The translations under genes and the position numbers were made by a program. From the NCBI RefSeq assembly GCF_013449735.1, contig NZ_JACBNY010000014.1:1-56764 (forward strand): a DNA stretch of 56,764 nt. The letters are read 5' to 3'. Shown here piece by piece: positions 10,891-17,920 of this stretch; the stretch's first letter is position 1; each line of letters starts with the position of its first letter. The notes below the pieces were generated by a model. That model was not told the DNA's origin. It saw nothing but the letters and a program-made list of their open reading frames with translations, and made no database searches. This DNA comes from Pseudolactococcus laudensis (GTDB lineage Bacteria; Bacillota; Bacilli; Lactobacillales; Streptococcaceae).

Positions 10891-11865
10891 TTAAAACAAC
10901 GATGTAGAATGCGCTTGACTCAATTTACCACTATGAATTTTAGTCATGATTTGATTAACAGCATGCGGGCCTTCTTTAAAGCCTTCGACGATTAAACCGA
11001 GCTTGCCATCATAGTTGGCGGTGTCACCGATGGCATAAATATTGTCACAACTGGTTTGATAATGGCTGTCAACCATGAAATGCTGACGTTTCATCTCAAG
11101 ATTTACCGACCAAGCGCGAATATCTTTATTGTTGCTAAGGAAACCGTGCTGCACAATCAAATGATCCACTTCCAACTCACGATCATCAGATAGCGCGATT
11201 CGTAACCCCTCTTGACAATCTGAAATACTGCGAATGGTGACAGGCGTCACGACATGAACGTCTGAAACATACAATTTATCGACAGATGATTCATGCGCTC
11301 TAAAGGCATCTCGTCTGTGAATGAGGCTAACAGATGCTGCTACTTCAGAAAGCATCAAAGCCAAGTCAATGGCAGAGTCACCACCACCTGCAACGGCAAC
11401 ATTTTTGCCTGCAAACTGCTGTTTATCTGTCACACTATACCCTAGTTTAGAGAAATCAAAATCTGACGGTTCATCAGTTTTCAACGGCTTAGGTGCAAAT
11501 GAGCCATTGCCTGTTGCAATAATGACAGCTTTTGTTAAATAGCTAGACTTAGTCGTTGTCACTTGGTAAACGCCTTGGTTTTCTGTTGGCGTGATGTCAA
11601 CGACTTTCTCAGATAGGCGGATGGGCACGCCAAATTGAGCGGTTTGCTTGACTAGATCAGCCACGAGCGTTTCAGCCTTGACTGCGAAATAGCCTGGCAC
11701 ATCATGTATCGTTTTTTCTGGATAGAGGGCGGTTAATTGACCGCCGGGTATTTCGAGTGAATCTATAATTTGGACTTTATTTTTACGCATACCGGCGTAG
11801 AAACCTGCGAATAAGCCACTAGGTCCAGCACCGATTATCGTTATATCATATATATCTTCTGTCAT
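10891..11865 (-). CDS. Ferredoxin--NADP reductase, thioredoxin-reductase-like type
   Basis: A flavoprotein that transfers electrons between NADPH and ferredoxin or flavodoxin, of the YumC type. The FAD-binding motif GAGPSG is at the N-terminus, the NADP-binding motif AGGGDSA is in the middle, and a C-terminal GDTANYDGK closes the FAD site. It lacks the CxxC pair of true thioredoxin reductases. The start at 11865 is chosen over one 33 nt upstream because AAGGGGTC lies directly before it and the protein then begins MTEDIYD, giving 324 residues. It stands alone between two terminators. Confidence 0.92.
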   Translation of the reverse strand: MTEDIYDITIIGAGPSGLFAGFYAGMRKNKVQIIDSLEIPGGQLTALYPEKTIHDVPGYFAVKAETLVADLVKQTAQFGVPIRLSEKVVDITPTENQGVYQVTTTKSSYLTKAVIIATGNGSFAPKPLKTDEPSDFDFSKLGYSVTDKQQFAGKNVAVAGGGDSAIDLALMLSEVAASVSLIHRRDAFRAHESSVDKLYVSDVHVVTPVTIRSISDCQEGLRIALSDDRELEVDHLIVQHGFLSNNKDIRAWSVNLEMKRQHFMVDSHYQTSCDNIYAIGDTANYDGKLGLIVEGFKEGPHAVNQIMTKIHSGKLSQAHSTSLF

Positions 11866-11898
11866 TTTGACCCCTTTATAAAATGTGATGTCAAACAT

Positions 11899-11907
11899 AT
11901 TTTACCA
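11899..11907 (-). promoter_or_regulatory. Extended -10 promoter of the FNR gene
   Basis: On the minus strand TGG-TAAAAT forms an extended -10 element, predicting a leader of about 27 nt with a normal ribosome site. No good -35 box is visible. Confidence 0.5.
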
Positions 11908-11914
11908 TATAAAG

Positions 11915-11937
11915 GAAAAAACTGCCTTGAGGACAGC
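11915..11937 (-). terminator. Terminator after the small membrane protein gene
   Basis: In the minus direction an 8-bp stem with wobble pairs (AAGCUGUC with GGCAGUUU) runs into a T run. It separates this unit from the FNR promoter. Confidence 0.55.
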
Positions 11938-12006
11938 TTAAATTCTTAAATATTTCAGGACATTTTCTGTAAATAGACCATTGTTTGCCTACTTTGTCAT
12001 AATTAA

Positions 12007-12396
12007 TTATCCAAGATAGGTAGAGTGGGACGTATCTTTCGCAGCACTATGAATTAAAACAAAAGCCATTAAATACATAGGCCAAAAGAACAATATAAAA
12101 TACCCTGTTAAGGTCGCAAGAACAGTGCCTAGAATAACTAAACTACTCGCTAACATTAAATAAGCTTTTTTAGTTTTTACGATATGCCAAACTAGAACAA
12201 TTAAAGCCAGTAAAAAATTTATGCCGTATAGGATTTTGAACCCACACTTGAGTAGTTTTACTAACCAATCAATTGTATCTAAAGCATTAAAATAAAGAGT
12301 TATCAGTACACCAAATAGAGACATTGGTATGATAAAACAAGCAATGATAAAAACAATTGTTGTTACGATTCTAAAACATTTCTCTATTTTCAGCAT
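12007..12396 (-). CDS. Small integral membrane protein, unknown function
   Basis: A 129-residue protein I do not recognise. Four hydrophobic segments are visible: about residues 10-35, 50-70, 78-95 and 97-115, separated by short charged loops (for example VKTKK). A ribosome site GGAG lies about 13 nt before the ATG. It follows the frameshifted nucleotidyltransferase gene by 33 bp on the same strand and is followed by a terminator, so the two are probably one unit. No catalytic motif is visible. Confidence 0.6.
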   Translation of the reverse strand: MLKIEKCFRIVTTIVFIIACFIIPMSLFGVLITLYFNALDTIDWLVKLLKCGFKILYGINFLLALIVLVWHIVKTKKAYLMLASSLVILGTVLATLTGYFILFFWPMYLMAFVLIHSAAKDTSHSTYLG

Positions 12397-12429
12397 GCTC
12401 TGCTGTACTCCAATTCTAGTGTTTGCTAC

Positions 12430-12992
12430 TTATTCAGCAGACAATATCCGTAACTGAGGCCACTTCTTCTGCCAATTTTTCTTAGCTTGGCGTTCACGGT
12501 AGATCGCTAGTTTGCCCGCATTTTCAGAGAAAAAAGGGGTCGGGCGAACGATGAAATCAGTGATATCTGAAAGACCGTAAGGAAGAAATAGCTCAATCTC
12601 ATGAGTCGCTGTCAGGCGCGCGCCAATGGCGGTACATTTTTCTGGGAATTTAGCCATGGCATCACGCGCACTGAGATATGGCGCTGTATTGGGATTATGC
12701 AAGTGCATATGTACTTGATTTTTGACTTCCCAGGTATAACTTGGGTGGGCAAGTTTTAAGAATTTTTCAATAGTGTGCGTTGCATCATAAGAAATTTTTG
12801 GCTCAAAAAAGATAACATCAATATCTGTCGTTGGATCAAAAGGAGGCTGATCAGAAAGATAATTCCAAATAAGATTGCGGATACTGCCCGCACACAACCA
12901 AGCATCTGGTAATTTTAGCTGTTCAATGATTTTTAAAATATCATAGATTTCTGGTATCTTGGTGAGTAGTTTTTTAATTCTATTTCATTCAT
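12430..12992 (-). pseudogene. Nucleotidyltransferase-family protein, frameshifted near the start
   Basis: The body reads CAGSIRNLIWNYL, then DIDVIFFEP with the paired metal-binding Asp residues of the nucleotidyltransferase fold, and ends QKKWPQLRILSAE. The upstream start at 12992 (MNEIELK) is in another frame. Adding one A to the six-A run at 12970-12975 (minus strand) joins them into a 187-residue protein of the usual family length. A consensus promoter lies directly upstream. The homopolymer position means a sequencing error is a real alternative to a mutation. The substrate is unknown. Confidence 0.75.
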
Positions 12993-13023
12993 AGCACGTC
13001 TTTCTTTTGAGATTTTTTATTTT

Positions 13024-13052
13024 AGTATAGTCTTAAAGAAACCCCTTGTCAA
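13024..13052 (-). promoter_or_regulatory. Consensus promoter of the nucleotidyltransferase unit
   Basis: On the minus strand TTGACA (13047-13052) and TATACT (13024-13029) are 17 bp apart. The -10 region matches that of the DfsB-operon promoter (ACTATACT). Confidence 0.8.
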
Positions 13053-13080
13053 ACTAAAAAGCCAACTCCTAATAGCCTGC

Positions 13081-13971
13081 CTAAAACAGTCTTAATTGTT
13101 CTGGCTCAGGTTGGTCTTGCTTATAAGCAGCAATAATCTCATCCATTCGATACAAGAGGCCATACTTCTCACATTCATTGATAAACAGCGCTCGTTTCCT
13201 AGCCATATCAGGGATATTGCATTGATAACGATCGCTATATGTCATCATATACTGCTGTTTAAGCATTGGAAAATAACGCTCTAACTTCTCAAAAAAATGG
13301 TCGCGTTGGATATCTCGTAAAGTCACGCCAAACAAACTAAAAATAAATTTAGCACCATGTTCATGCGCTAACCTCACTATATTTTTGATGTTTTCATCAC
13401 TATCCGTGATAAATGGTAAAACAGGCGTCAATAAAACACCTGTAAAAATACCATTATCGGATAACTGACGAATCGCTCTAAACCGTTCTGAGGGAAGACT
13501 AGCAAAGGGTTCAATCTTCCTAGCTAGACTATCGTCACTCGTGGTAATTGAGAGTTTAAGGATACAGCTCGATTTCTCAGAAATTCGTTTTAAAATGTCG
13601 ATGTCACGCGTTACTAAATCACGTTTTGTTTCCAGAGAGACACCAAATCCATAGCGTTCAATTAATGCTAAAGTGCCTCGCGTCACTTGCAAGTTTTTCT
13701 CATAATGATTATAACTATCCGACATTGCGCCTAAACCAATAACACCTCTGGGCATTTTCCGACTTAATTCTTTTGTTAGGATAGCCAAACAATTCTCCTT
13801 AACATGGACGCAATCAAAATCATCAATATAGTATCTCGCACTTCGGCTATCACAATAAATGCAACCTTGATTGCACCCCTTATATAAGTTGATATTATAG
13901 TCAATCCCAAACCATAAATTACCATTAAACTTGACTTTTTGCAAAATTGTTTTTGCAGGGATAAATTGCAT
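13081..13971 (-). CDS. SPL-family radical SAM protein
   Basis: A 296-residue radical SAM protein. The Fe-S cluster motif CNQGCIYC (CxxxCxxC) is near residue 33, inside YKGCNQGCIYCDSR, which is typical of the spore-photoproduct-lyase-like group. The substrate of these Rv2578c-type proteins is not established. A GAGGT ribosome site overlaps the stop of the GyrI-like gene 8 nt upstream, so the two are tightly coupled. It ends the WYL remnant-DfsB-GyrI-radical SAM unit. A weak hairpin followed by five Ts lies just beyond the stop (about 13055-13080). Confidence 0.88.
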   Translation of the reverse strand: MQFIPAKTILQKVKFNGNLWFGIDYNINLYKGCNQGCIYCDSRSARYYIDDFDCVHVKENCLAILTKELSRKMPRGVIGLGAMSDSYNHYEKNLQVTRGTLALIERYGFGVSLETKRDLVTRDIDILKRISEKSSCILKLSITTSDDSLARKIEPFASLPSERFRAIRQLSDNGIFTGVLLTPVLPFITDSDENIKNIVRLAHEHGAKFIFSLFGVTLRDIQRDHFFEKLERYFPMLKQQYMMTYSDRYQCNIPDMARKRALFINECEKYGLLYRMDEIIAAYKQDQPEPEQLRLF

Positions 13972-13979
13972 TTTTTACC

Positions 13980-14621
13980 TCACTTTATCGGATGTCGAAT
14001 AATCGTCTTCAATTTTTCAGGTGCTGTTCTTCTCGGATCGTTTAAATAAATCTCATGATGCCTTCTTATATTAGAGATATCAACTGTATAACCGGAAGAT
14101 TTAATAAACTCATCCAAGCATTTAATGGTATCAGGTTCATTATCATAGTTTCCTATATGCAGGATTTGAGCACACAATCCTTCTGAAAATGTTACCAAAC
14201 TTGCTCGCGATATCTCTAAGTCAGATTTCTTTTCACTCACTACTAAAAGAGCATGGTTAAAAACTTCTTGAGTGACAAAATCGGGTTGTCTAATCATAGC
14301 ACGCCAATTAAACTGATTTTTATTTAGTGTCATACCAATTTGCTTGTCATCATTTTCTAACCACCACAATCCTTCAAGTGGTGGGACGACGTAATCAAAA
14401 TAACCATTAGGCACATATTGATGCTTTGGACTCATCTTGATCGCATAAGACAAAGCATATAAGAGTTCAATCGCTTGTTGATAGTCAGCACTCGTATTGG
14501 GGTCTCCCTTGCCGTCCACTTTAATAAACTGACTAGGTGATAGTTCAATGATAGCAGGTTTTATCTTGGCTTGGTAGCCTGCTCTAGGGTGTTTTTTAAA
14601 GTCAACTTTTTGGCTAGTCAT
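13980..14621 (-). CDS. GyrI-like small-molecule-binding domain protein
   Basis: A 213-residue cytoplasmic protein of the GyrI-like superfamily, which binds small molecules and includes xenobiotic-hydrolysing members. It shows the family's core: the SPSQFIKVDGKGDPNT strand near the start, YALSYAIKM, PPLEGLWW and a C-terminal HHEIYLNDPRRTAPEKLKT stretch typical of this subgroup. GGAAGGAG precedes the ATG. It lies between the DfsB-like gene (30 bp upstream) and the radical SAM gene (8 bp downstream). A detoxification role is inferred from neighbours, not shown. Confidence 0.82.
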   Translation of the reverse strand: MTSQKVDFKKHPRAGYQAKIKPAIIELSPSQFIKVDGKGDPNTSADYQQAIELLYALSYAIKMSPKHQYVPNGYFDYVVPPLEGLWWLENDDKQIGMTLNKNQFNWRAMIRQPDFVTQEVFNHALLVVSEKKSDLEISRASLVTFSEGLCAQILHIGNYDNEPDTIKCLDEFIKSSGYTVDISNIRRHHEIYLNDPRRTAPEKLKTIIRHPIK

Positions 14622-14651
14622 TAGTCTCCTTCCTTATTTGAACACTATCCC

Positions 14652-15182
14652 TTATCGATTGGCCTTGATTTGTTTTTTCAATTTCTTCATTGCCCAATCA
14701 TAGTGGCTTGAAGTTGCTGAAATAAAATAGGCGCCTAATGAACTCGTACCTGTCCAAGAAAAATATTGCTTGGTAAATAGTTCAGCATTTGAAAACGTAT
14801 TGGCTAAAGACATGACTTCGGAATGACTGGTGTTTAACATATTTTTAGCATCTTCAAGTGAAGTTGTTTGATGTTTTTCCAAAAACGCTTGATTCATTTG
14901 TGCATAGTTTTTCCAATTATAAGGTGCTGGCAGAAAAGGTTCCGCATTGCCTTTTTGATTGGCACCAACCCAGTTTAATAGTAACTGATGCCATTCATAT
15001 AAATGAATCAAAACATCTCTTAAATTCTGGTCACGTTGCCAATGAGCCTCTGTCATTTTTTCTGTCACTTCAAAATTAAACACTTGTGTTTCATCCGGTA
15101 ATGTTTGGATCACATGTTCTAATTTTAAGTAACCTGTCTTGCCCGCCTCGATTAAATCTGTTTTAATTGTCGGTCTACTCAT
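14652..15182 (-). CDS. ClbS/DfsB-family four-helix bundle protein
   Basis: A 176-residue protein of the ClbS/DfsB (DinB-like) group. ClbS itself hydrolyses the genotoxin colibactin; most relatives are uncharacterised. Family features are HLYEWHQLLLNWV in the second helix, the FLPAPYNWKNY segment and the C-terminal SSHYDWAMKKLKKQ. Histidines in these segments are consistent with the DinB-fold metal site. GGGGGAA precedes the ATG. It lies 15 bp after the WYL remnant ORF and seems to share its promoter. Confidence 0.85.
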   Translation of the reverse strand: MSRPTIKTDLIEAGKTGYLKLEHVIQTLPDETQVFNFEVTEKMTEAHWQRDQNLRDVLIHLYEWHQLLLNWVGANQKGNAEPFLPAPYNWKNYAQMNQAFLEKHQTTSLEDAKNMLNTSHSEVMSLANTFSNAELFTKQYFSWTGTSSLGAYFISATSSHYDWAMKKLKKQIKANR

Positions 15183-15197
15183 GGTAATTTTCCCCCA

Positions 15198-15398
15198 TTA
15201 ATTAATAATTGTGATCAGCTCTTGTTTCAAGTCAAGCGGTTCAATTATTTTCACTGCTTGTCCAAGTGATAGGATATAGCCATACAGCCAGTCTGTTTTT
15301 GGGAACATTCCCTCAACTAACAATGTCTTATCCGAATATTTTTGGATAGAATCTATTGGAAAATCGTCATAAATTCGATACCCTATCTGATATGTCAT
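15198..15398 (-). pseudogene. Remnant of a WYL-domain regulator (C-terminus only)
   Basis: A 66-residue ORF resembling the extreme C-terminus of WYL/YafY-type regulators: a YRIYDDFPIDS strand, the LLVEGMFPKTDWLYGYILSLG motif and an EPLDLKQEL tail. The helix-turn-helix and most of the WYL domain are missing, and the upstream sequence is a promoter rather than more coding sequence. The start site has no good ribosome site. It probably records loss of the operon's own regulator; it may still be translated as a short leader ORF. Confidence 0.65.
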
Positions 15399-15431
15399 AT
15401 TTAAAATTATTTTCTTGTTCTCTTTATTCTA

Positions 15432-15460
15432 AGTATAGTATGAAGAAAAATACCTGTCAA
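15432..15460 (-). promoter_or_regulatory. Consensus promoter of the DfsB-GyrI-radical SAM operon
   Basis: On the minus strand TTGACA (15455-15460) and TATACT (15432-15437) are separated by 17 bp. The near-perfect match suggests strong basal expression now that the adjacent regulator is reduced to a remnant. Confidence 0.8.
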
Positions 15461-15462
15461 CA

Positions 15463-15488
15463 AAAAAACTACCTTGCGATAGTTTTTA
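15463..15488 (-). terminator. GNRA-tetraloop terminator after the MetE-like gene
   Basis: In the minus direction AAAACTATC-GCAA-GGTAGTTTT is followed by further Ts. It is the first of three near-identical hairpins with a GCAA loop (see 16859 and 17885). Confidence 0.7.
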
Positions 15489-15496
15489 TCCTAAGA

Positions 15497-16666
15497 TTAT
15501 ATACCAAAGAAATCAGCAGCAATTTGTTGGCCTTGGTCAATTTTTGCCCACTGCTGATTTTCAGTTAAGGCATTGCCATTATCACATGACGCAAAACCAC
15601 ATTGATGAGATAAAAAGAGTCTGTCTTGTGGAATGATTTGACTTGCTTTTTCAAGTAGGTCCAAAACACGTGCCTCATCATCTAAGGTTGCAGTTTTACT
15701 AGAAAGTAAGCCTAACACAACTTCGGTCTCAGTGCGGTCTTTGAACACGTCGAGTGCAGAAAGATTCCCCGCTCGCTCATCATCCCACTCTAAAAAGAAA
15801 CGGTCATACTTCTGCTGTCCTAAGAAAAGATTAGCAATCGTCTCATAAGAGCCACCTCCCATGTTCCGAGAATCATAATTGCCACGGCAATTATGTGTCC
15901 AAACTTTGAGCCCGAGGCTATGACCATAGTCGATGACGCTGTTATTGAGGTCAATGAAGGTTTGCGCGAGGTCTTGGATGCTAGTTTGGTCGATATGTCC
16001 ACCAGTGAAGGGCGAGTTAGGGTTGTCGGTCGAGAACATCTCCCAGAGGCAGTCGTCGAACTGGATGATTTTGCCGCCGATTTTGGCGTAGTCACTCAAA
16101 AATTCTTGGTAAGCGTTAGCTAAATCTTGCTTGAAAACCTCAGGCTCCTGATAATAAGAATCATTAGACTGCTCAGCGTTTTGCTCACGTGAAAACGACC
16201 ATTCCCCGAAGATATGTGAGGGTGACGGAATACACAGTTTGGTTGTGTGTCCCGCTGCATCTGCTTGGATCTCTTGGTAAATGTCGATGAAATGGTGGTT
16301 GTGACCGCTGAGTTTTTCATCGAAAGCTAAGGCAATATCCCGACGTGTTTCGTAGGTCTGCATTTCGTCGAAATCCCTGAAGAAGTAGCCGTGTTCTGCG
16401 ATTAACCGCCGCACACCTTTGAGTCCCCAGACAAAATCTAAATGCCAGAGCGATTTTGAAAACTCACCGTCTGAAATAATGCTGAGCTTGTGGTCGATTT
16501 GTTTTTGAATGACCTCTTGAATGGCTTGTGTTTCACAAGCTTGATAACCTTCAAAATCGTTATAGAACGGATATTGAATATCATCACGTTTTTCGATTTG
16601 GCTCTTATAGTCCAGCAAGTTTTGTGGTCTTAACAAGCTGCCTACAATTTGAAATTTTTCACTCAT
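15497..16666 (-). CDS. MetE-like methyltransferase (YxjG/YxjH type)
   Basis: A 389-residue member of the cobalamin-independent methionine synthase C-terminal family, as in B. subtilis YxjG/YxjH. It lacks the N-terminal half of full MetE. Zinc ligands are suggested by THNCRG and HQCGFASC, arranged as His/Cys near residue 260 and Cys in the last 40 residues. It may methylate homocysteine from an unknown donor. A Met-box upstream, shared with metE in this window, supports a role in methionine supply. It is followed by a tetraloop terminator. Confidence 0.87.
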   Translation of the reverse strand: MSEKFQIVGSLLRPQNLLDYKSQIEKRDDIQYPFYNDFEGYQACETQAIQEVIQKQIDHKLSIISDGEFSKSLWHLDFVWGLKGVRRLIAEHGYFFRDFDEMQTYETRRDIALAFDEKLSGHNHHFIDIYQEIQADAAGHTTKLCIPSPSHIFGEWSFSREQNAEQSNDSYYQEPEVFKQDLANAYQEFLSDYAKIGGKIIQFDDCLWEMFSTDNPNSPFTGGHIDQTSIQDLAQTFIDLNNSVIDYGHSLGLKVWTHNCRGNYDSRNMGGGSYETIANLFLGQQKYDRFFLEWDDERAGNLSALDVFKDRTETEVVLGLLSSKTATLDDEARVLDLLEKASQIIPQDRLFLSHQCGFASCDNGNALTENQQWAKIDQGQQIAADFFGI

Positions 16667-16746
16667 TTTATAATTCCCCTTTTTCCTGTTTTAATTTTGG
16701 AATGACCTAATCAATCAGCCATCTCACTTATTTTTTGGATAATTTT

Positions 16747-16775
16747 ATTATAGGGTAAAATATGTCGGTTGTATA
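16747..16775 (-). promoter_or_regulatory. Predicted promoter of the MetE-like gene
   Basis: On the minus strand TATACA (16770-16775) and TATAAT (16747-16752) are 17 bp apart. The start point would be near 16740. Confidence 0.55.
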
Positions 16776-16795
16776 ATACTGAAATGTTGACTAGT

Positions 16796-16816
16796 GATAT
16801 AGTTTTAGACTATATC
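16796..16816. promoter_or_regulatory. Met-box (MetR/MtaR-type LysR site)
   Basis: The inner 17 bp (16798-16814) read TATAGTTTTAGACTATA, a close match to the streptococcal Met-box TATAGTTTnAAACTATA, inside 8-bp perfect arms. It is centred about 66 bp before the predicted start point, the usual place for a LysR activator. A half-site copy (TATAGTTTATG) lies at 16842-16852. Confidence 0.75.
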
Positions 16817-16858
16817 TAAAATGAGTGATTTTTTGTTTTGATATAGTTTATGTCAATA

Positions 16859-16888
16859 ATAAAAAACCATCTTGCGACAGTTTTTATT
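16859..16888 (-). terminator. GNRA-tetraloop terminator after the fic unit
   Basis: In the minus direction AAAACTGTC-GCAA-GATGGTTTT is followed by Ts. Compared with the copies at 15463 and 17885 the loop is constant and stem changes keep pairing through G-U pairs. Confidence 0.65.
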
Positions 16889-16925
16889 ATCTTAATTAAA
16901 GATAATTGCTTCCAATGCTTCTGTT

Positions 16926-17066
16926 TTAGGTATTGACAATCCCTTTTCTAAGTTCAATCATGCGTCGTCTCATCTTTTCAATAAATGCTACTTTAGGCTG
17001 CCAGCCCTCAATCATGTTTGAACTTACTGCATAAATGTCACCATCATTAGGTCTGATTTTTGTCAT
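16926..17066 (-). CDS. Small VbhA-like antitoxin candidate after fic
   Basis: A 46-residue ORF whose ATG lies inside the end of the fic gene (20-nt overlap). It contains AVSSNMIEGWQP, which fits the Fic-inhibitory pattern [S/T]xxxE[G/N] (SNMIEG), followed by a basic helix (KMRRRMIELRK). In class I Fic systems that motif is carried by a separate antitoxin. Dropping one base in the GGG of AAAAGGG would extend the ORF to 57 residues ending at 16892, so a frameshift may have shortened it. The ribosome site is weak. Function is inferred from motif and position only. Confidence 0.5.
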   Translation of the reverse strand: MTKIRPNDGDIYAVSSNMIEGWQPKVAFIEKMRRRMIELRKGIVNT

Positions 17067-17817
17067 AATGCTTATTTGTCGAAAAAGTCTCTTTAATTTT
17101 GTAGTGTTTCGTCTTAGCATCCGGAAACTCATACTCAGTGGGCTTAGATTGTGAAACAGGCATCTTAACAATCCGATAAAGTCTATCAAAAGATAGCTGT
17201 TCTTCCGCGCTACCATTTGCTGCATAATAACGCATCAAGGCAGTTGTAAAGTCCATTCGGTCCAATGGATTCTCAGGAATCAGTAAATAATTTTGTGTCT
17301 CTAGTGCCTTGACCGCATGATTGGCTACAATCAGTGCGGTGCGTTTATTGCCATCCTGAAACGGTTGTAATTTAGATAAACGCGCAAAGACTAGCCAAGC
17401 TGCTTTTGAAGTCTGCTCAGACATCTCAAACTCTGTCACAATCTGGTCTAAATCATCACGACTCACAACTTCCTTGGGAATATAGTGTGTTCGACCACTA
17501 GGGTCAAGGGTTATGGCAATCTGATCATCTGGATTATAATAAGCATTTCTTAAATGTCCTGGCATTGTTGGCTGTTCATTTGAATCGCCATCAAACTGCT
17601 TGTTAACAGCAATAATGCCATCAACATTAAAGCCAGTTTTTTGAATGGCTTTTATCCCTTTCAGAGCATCCTGAAAGATGACTTGGTCTGTTTGACTAGA
17701 TAAATAAGTCAAATTTTCTGTTTCAAGTGCTTTTTTGGTTTGGGCAATCGTACTACCATACTCATTCAGACTACCCAAAGAGGCAATAAATCGTGCCAGT
17801 TTATCAATATTTGCCAT
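17047..17817 (-). CDS. Fic-family protein with Gln in place of the motif His
   Basis: Fic proteins usually transfer AMP to target proteins using the motif HPFxxGNxR. This 256-residue protein has the core LQPFQDGNKRTAL (about residues 173-185), with Gln (CAA) where the catalytic base His is expected. The rest of the motif, including the anion-binding GNKR, is kept. No [S/T]xxxE[G/N] helix is seen before the core; one is found in the downstream small ORF. GAGGAGG precedes the ATG. The His loss could mean an inactive enzyme or a natural variant subfamily; I cannot tell which. Confidence 0.85.
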   Translation of the reverse strand: MANIDKLARFIASLGSLNEYGSTIAQTKKALETENLTYLSSQTDQVIFQDALKGIKAIQKTGFNVDGIIAVNKQFDGDSNEQPTMPGHLRNAYYNPDDQIAITLDPSGRTHYIPKEVVSRDDLDQIVTEFEMSEQTSKAAWLVFARLSKLQPFQDGNKRTALIVANHAVKALETQNYLLIPENPLDRMDFTTALMRYYAANGSAEEQLSFDRLYRIVKMPVSQSKPTEYEFPDAKTKHYKIKETFSTNKHYDKNQT

Positions 17818-17855
17818 TACTTATCCTCCTCTTATTCCGATAGTTTGTTTTCTCT

Positions 17856-17864
17856 ATCTTACCA
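17856..17864 (-). promoter_or_regulatory. Extended -10 promoter of fic
   Basis: On the minus strand TGG-TAAGAT forms an extended -10 element about 40 nt before the fic ATG. Confidence 0.4.
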
Positions 17865-17884
17865 CATTTTCACCCTTAGCTAAA

Positions 17885-17913
17885 AGAAAAAACCATCTTG
17901 CGATAGTTTTTTT
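17885..17913 (-). terminator. GNRA-tetraloop terminator after the dehydratase activase
   Basis: In the minus direction AAACTATC-GCAA-GATGGTTT runs into a T run just beyond the stop at 17921. It is the third copy of the GCAA hairpin. Confidence 0.7.
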
Positions 17914-17920
17914 GAGTAGC

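Noticed and set aside
16926-17225. A 99-codon reading of the ORF at the end of fic
   Set aside because: The first 53 codons overlap fic in another frame; only the part from the ATG at 17066 has a meaningful motif.
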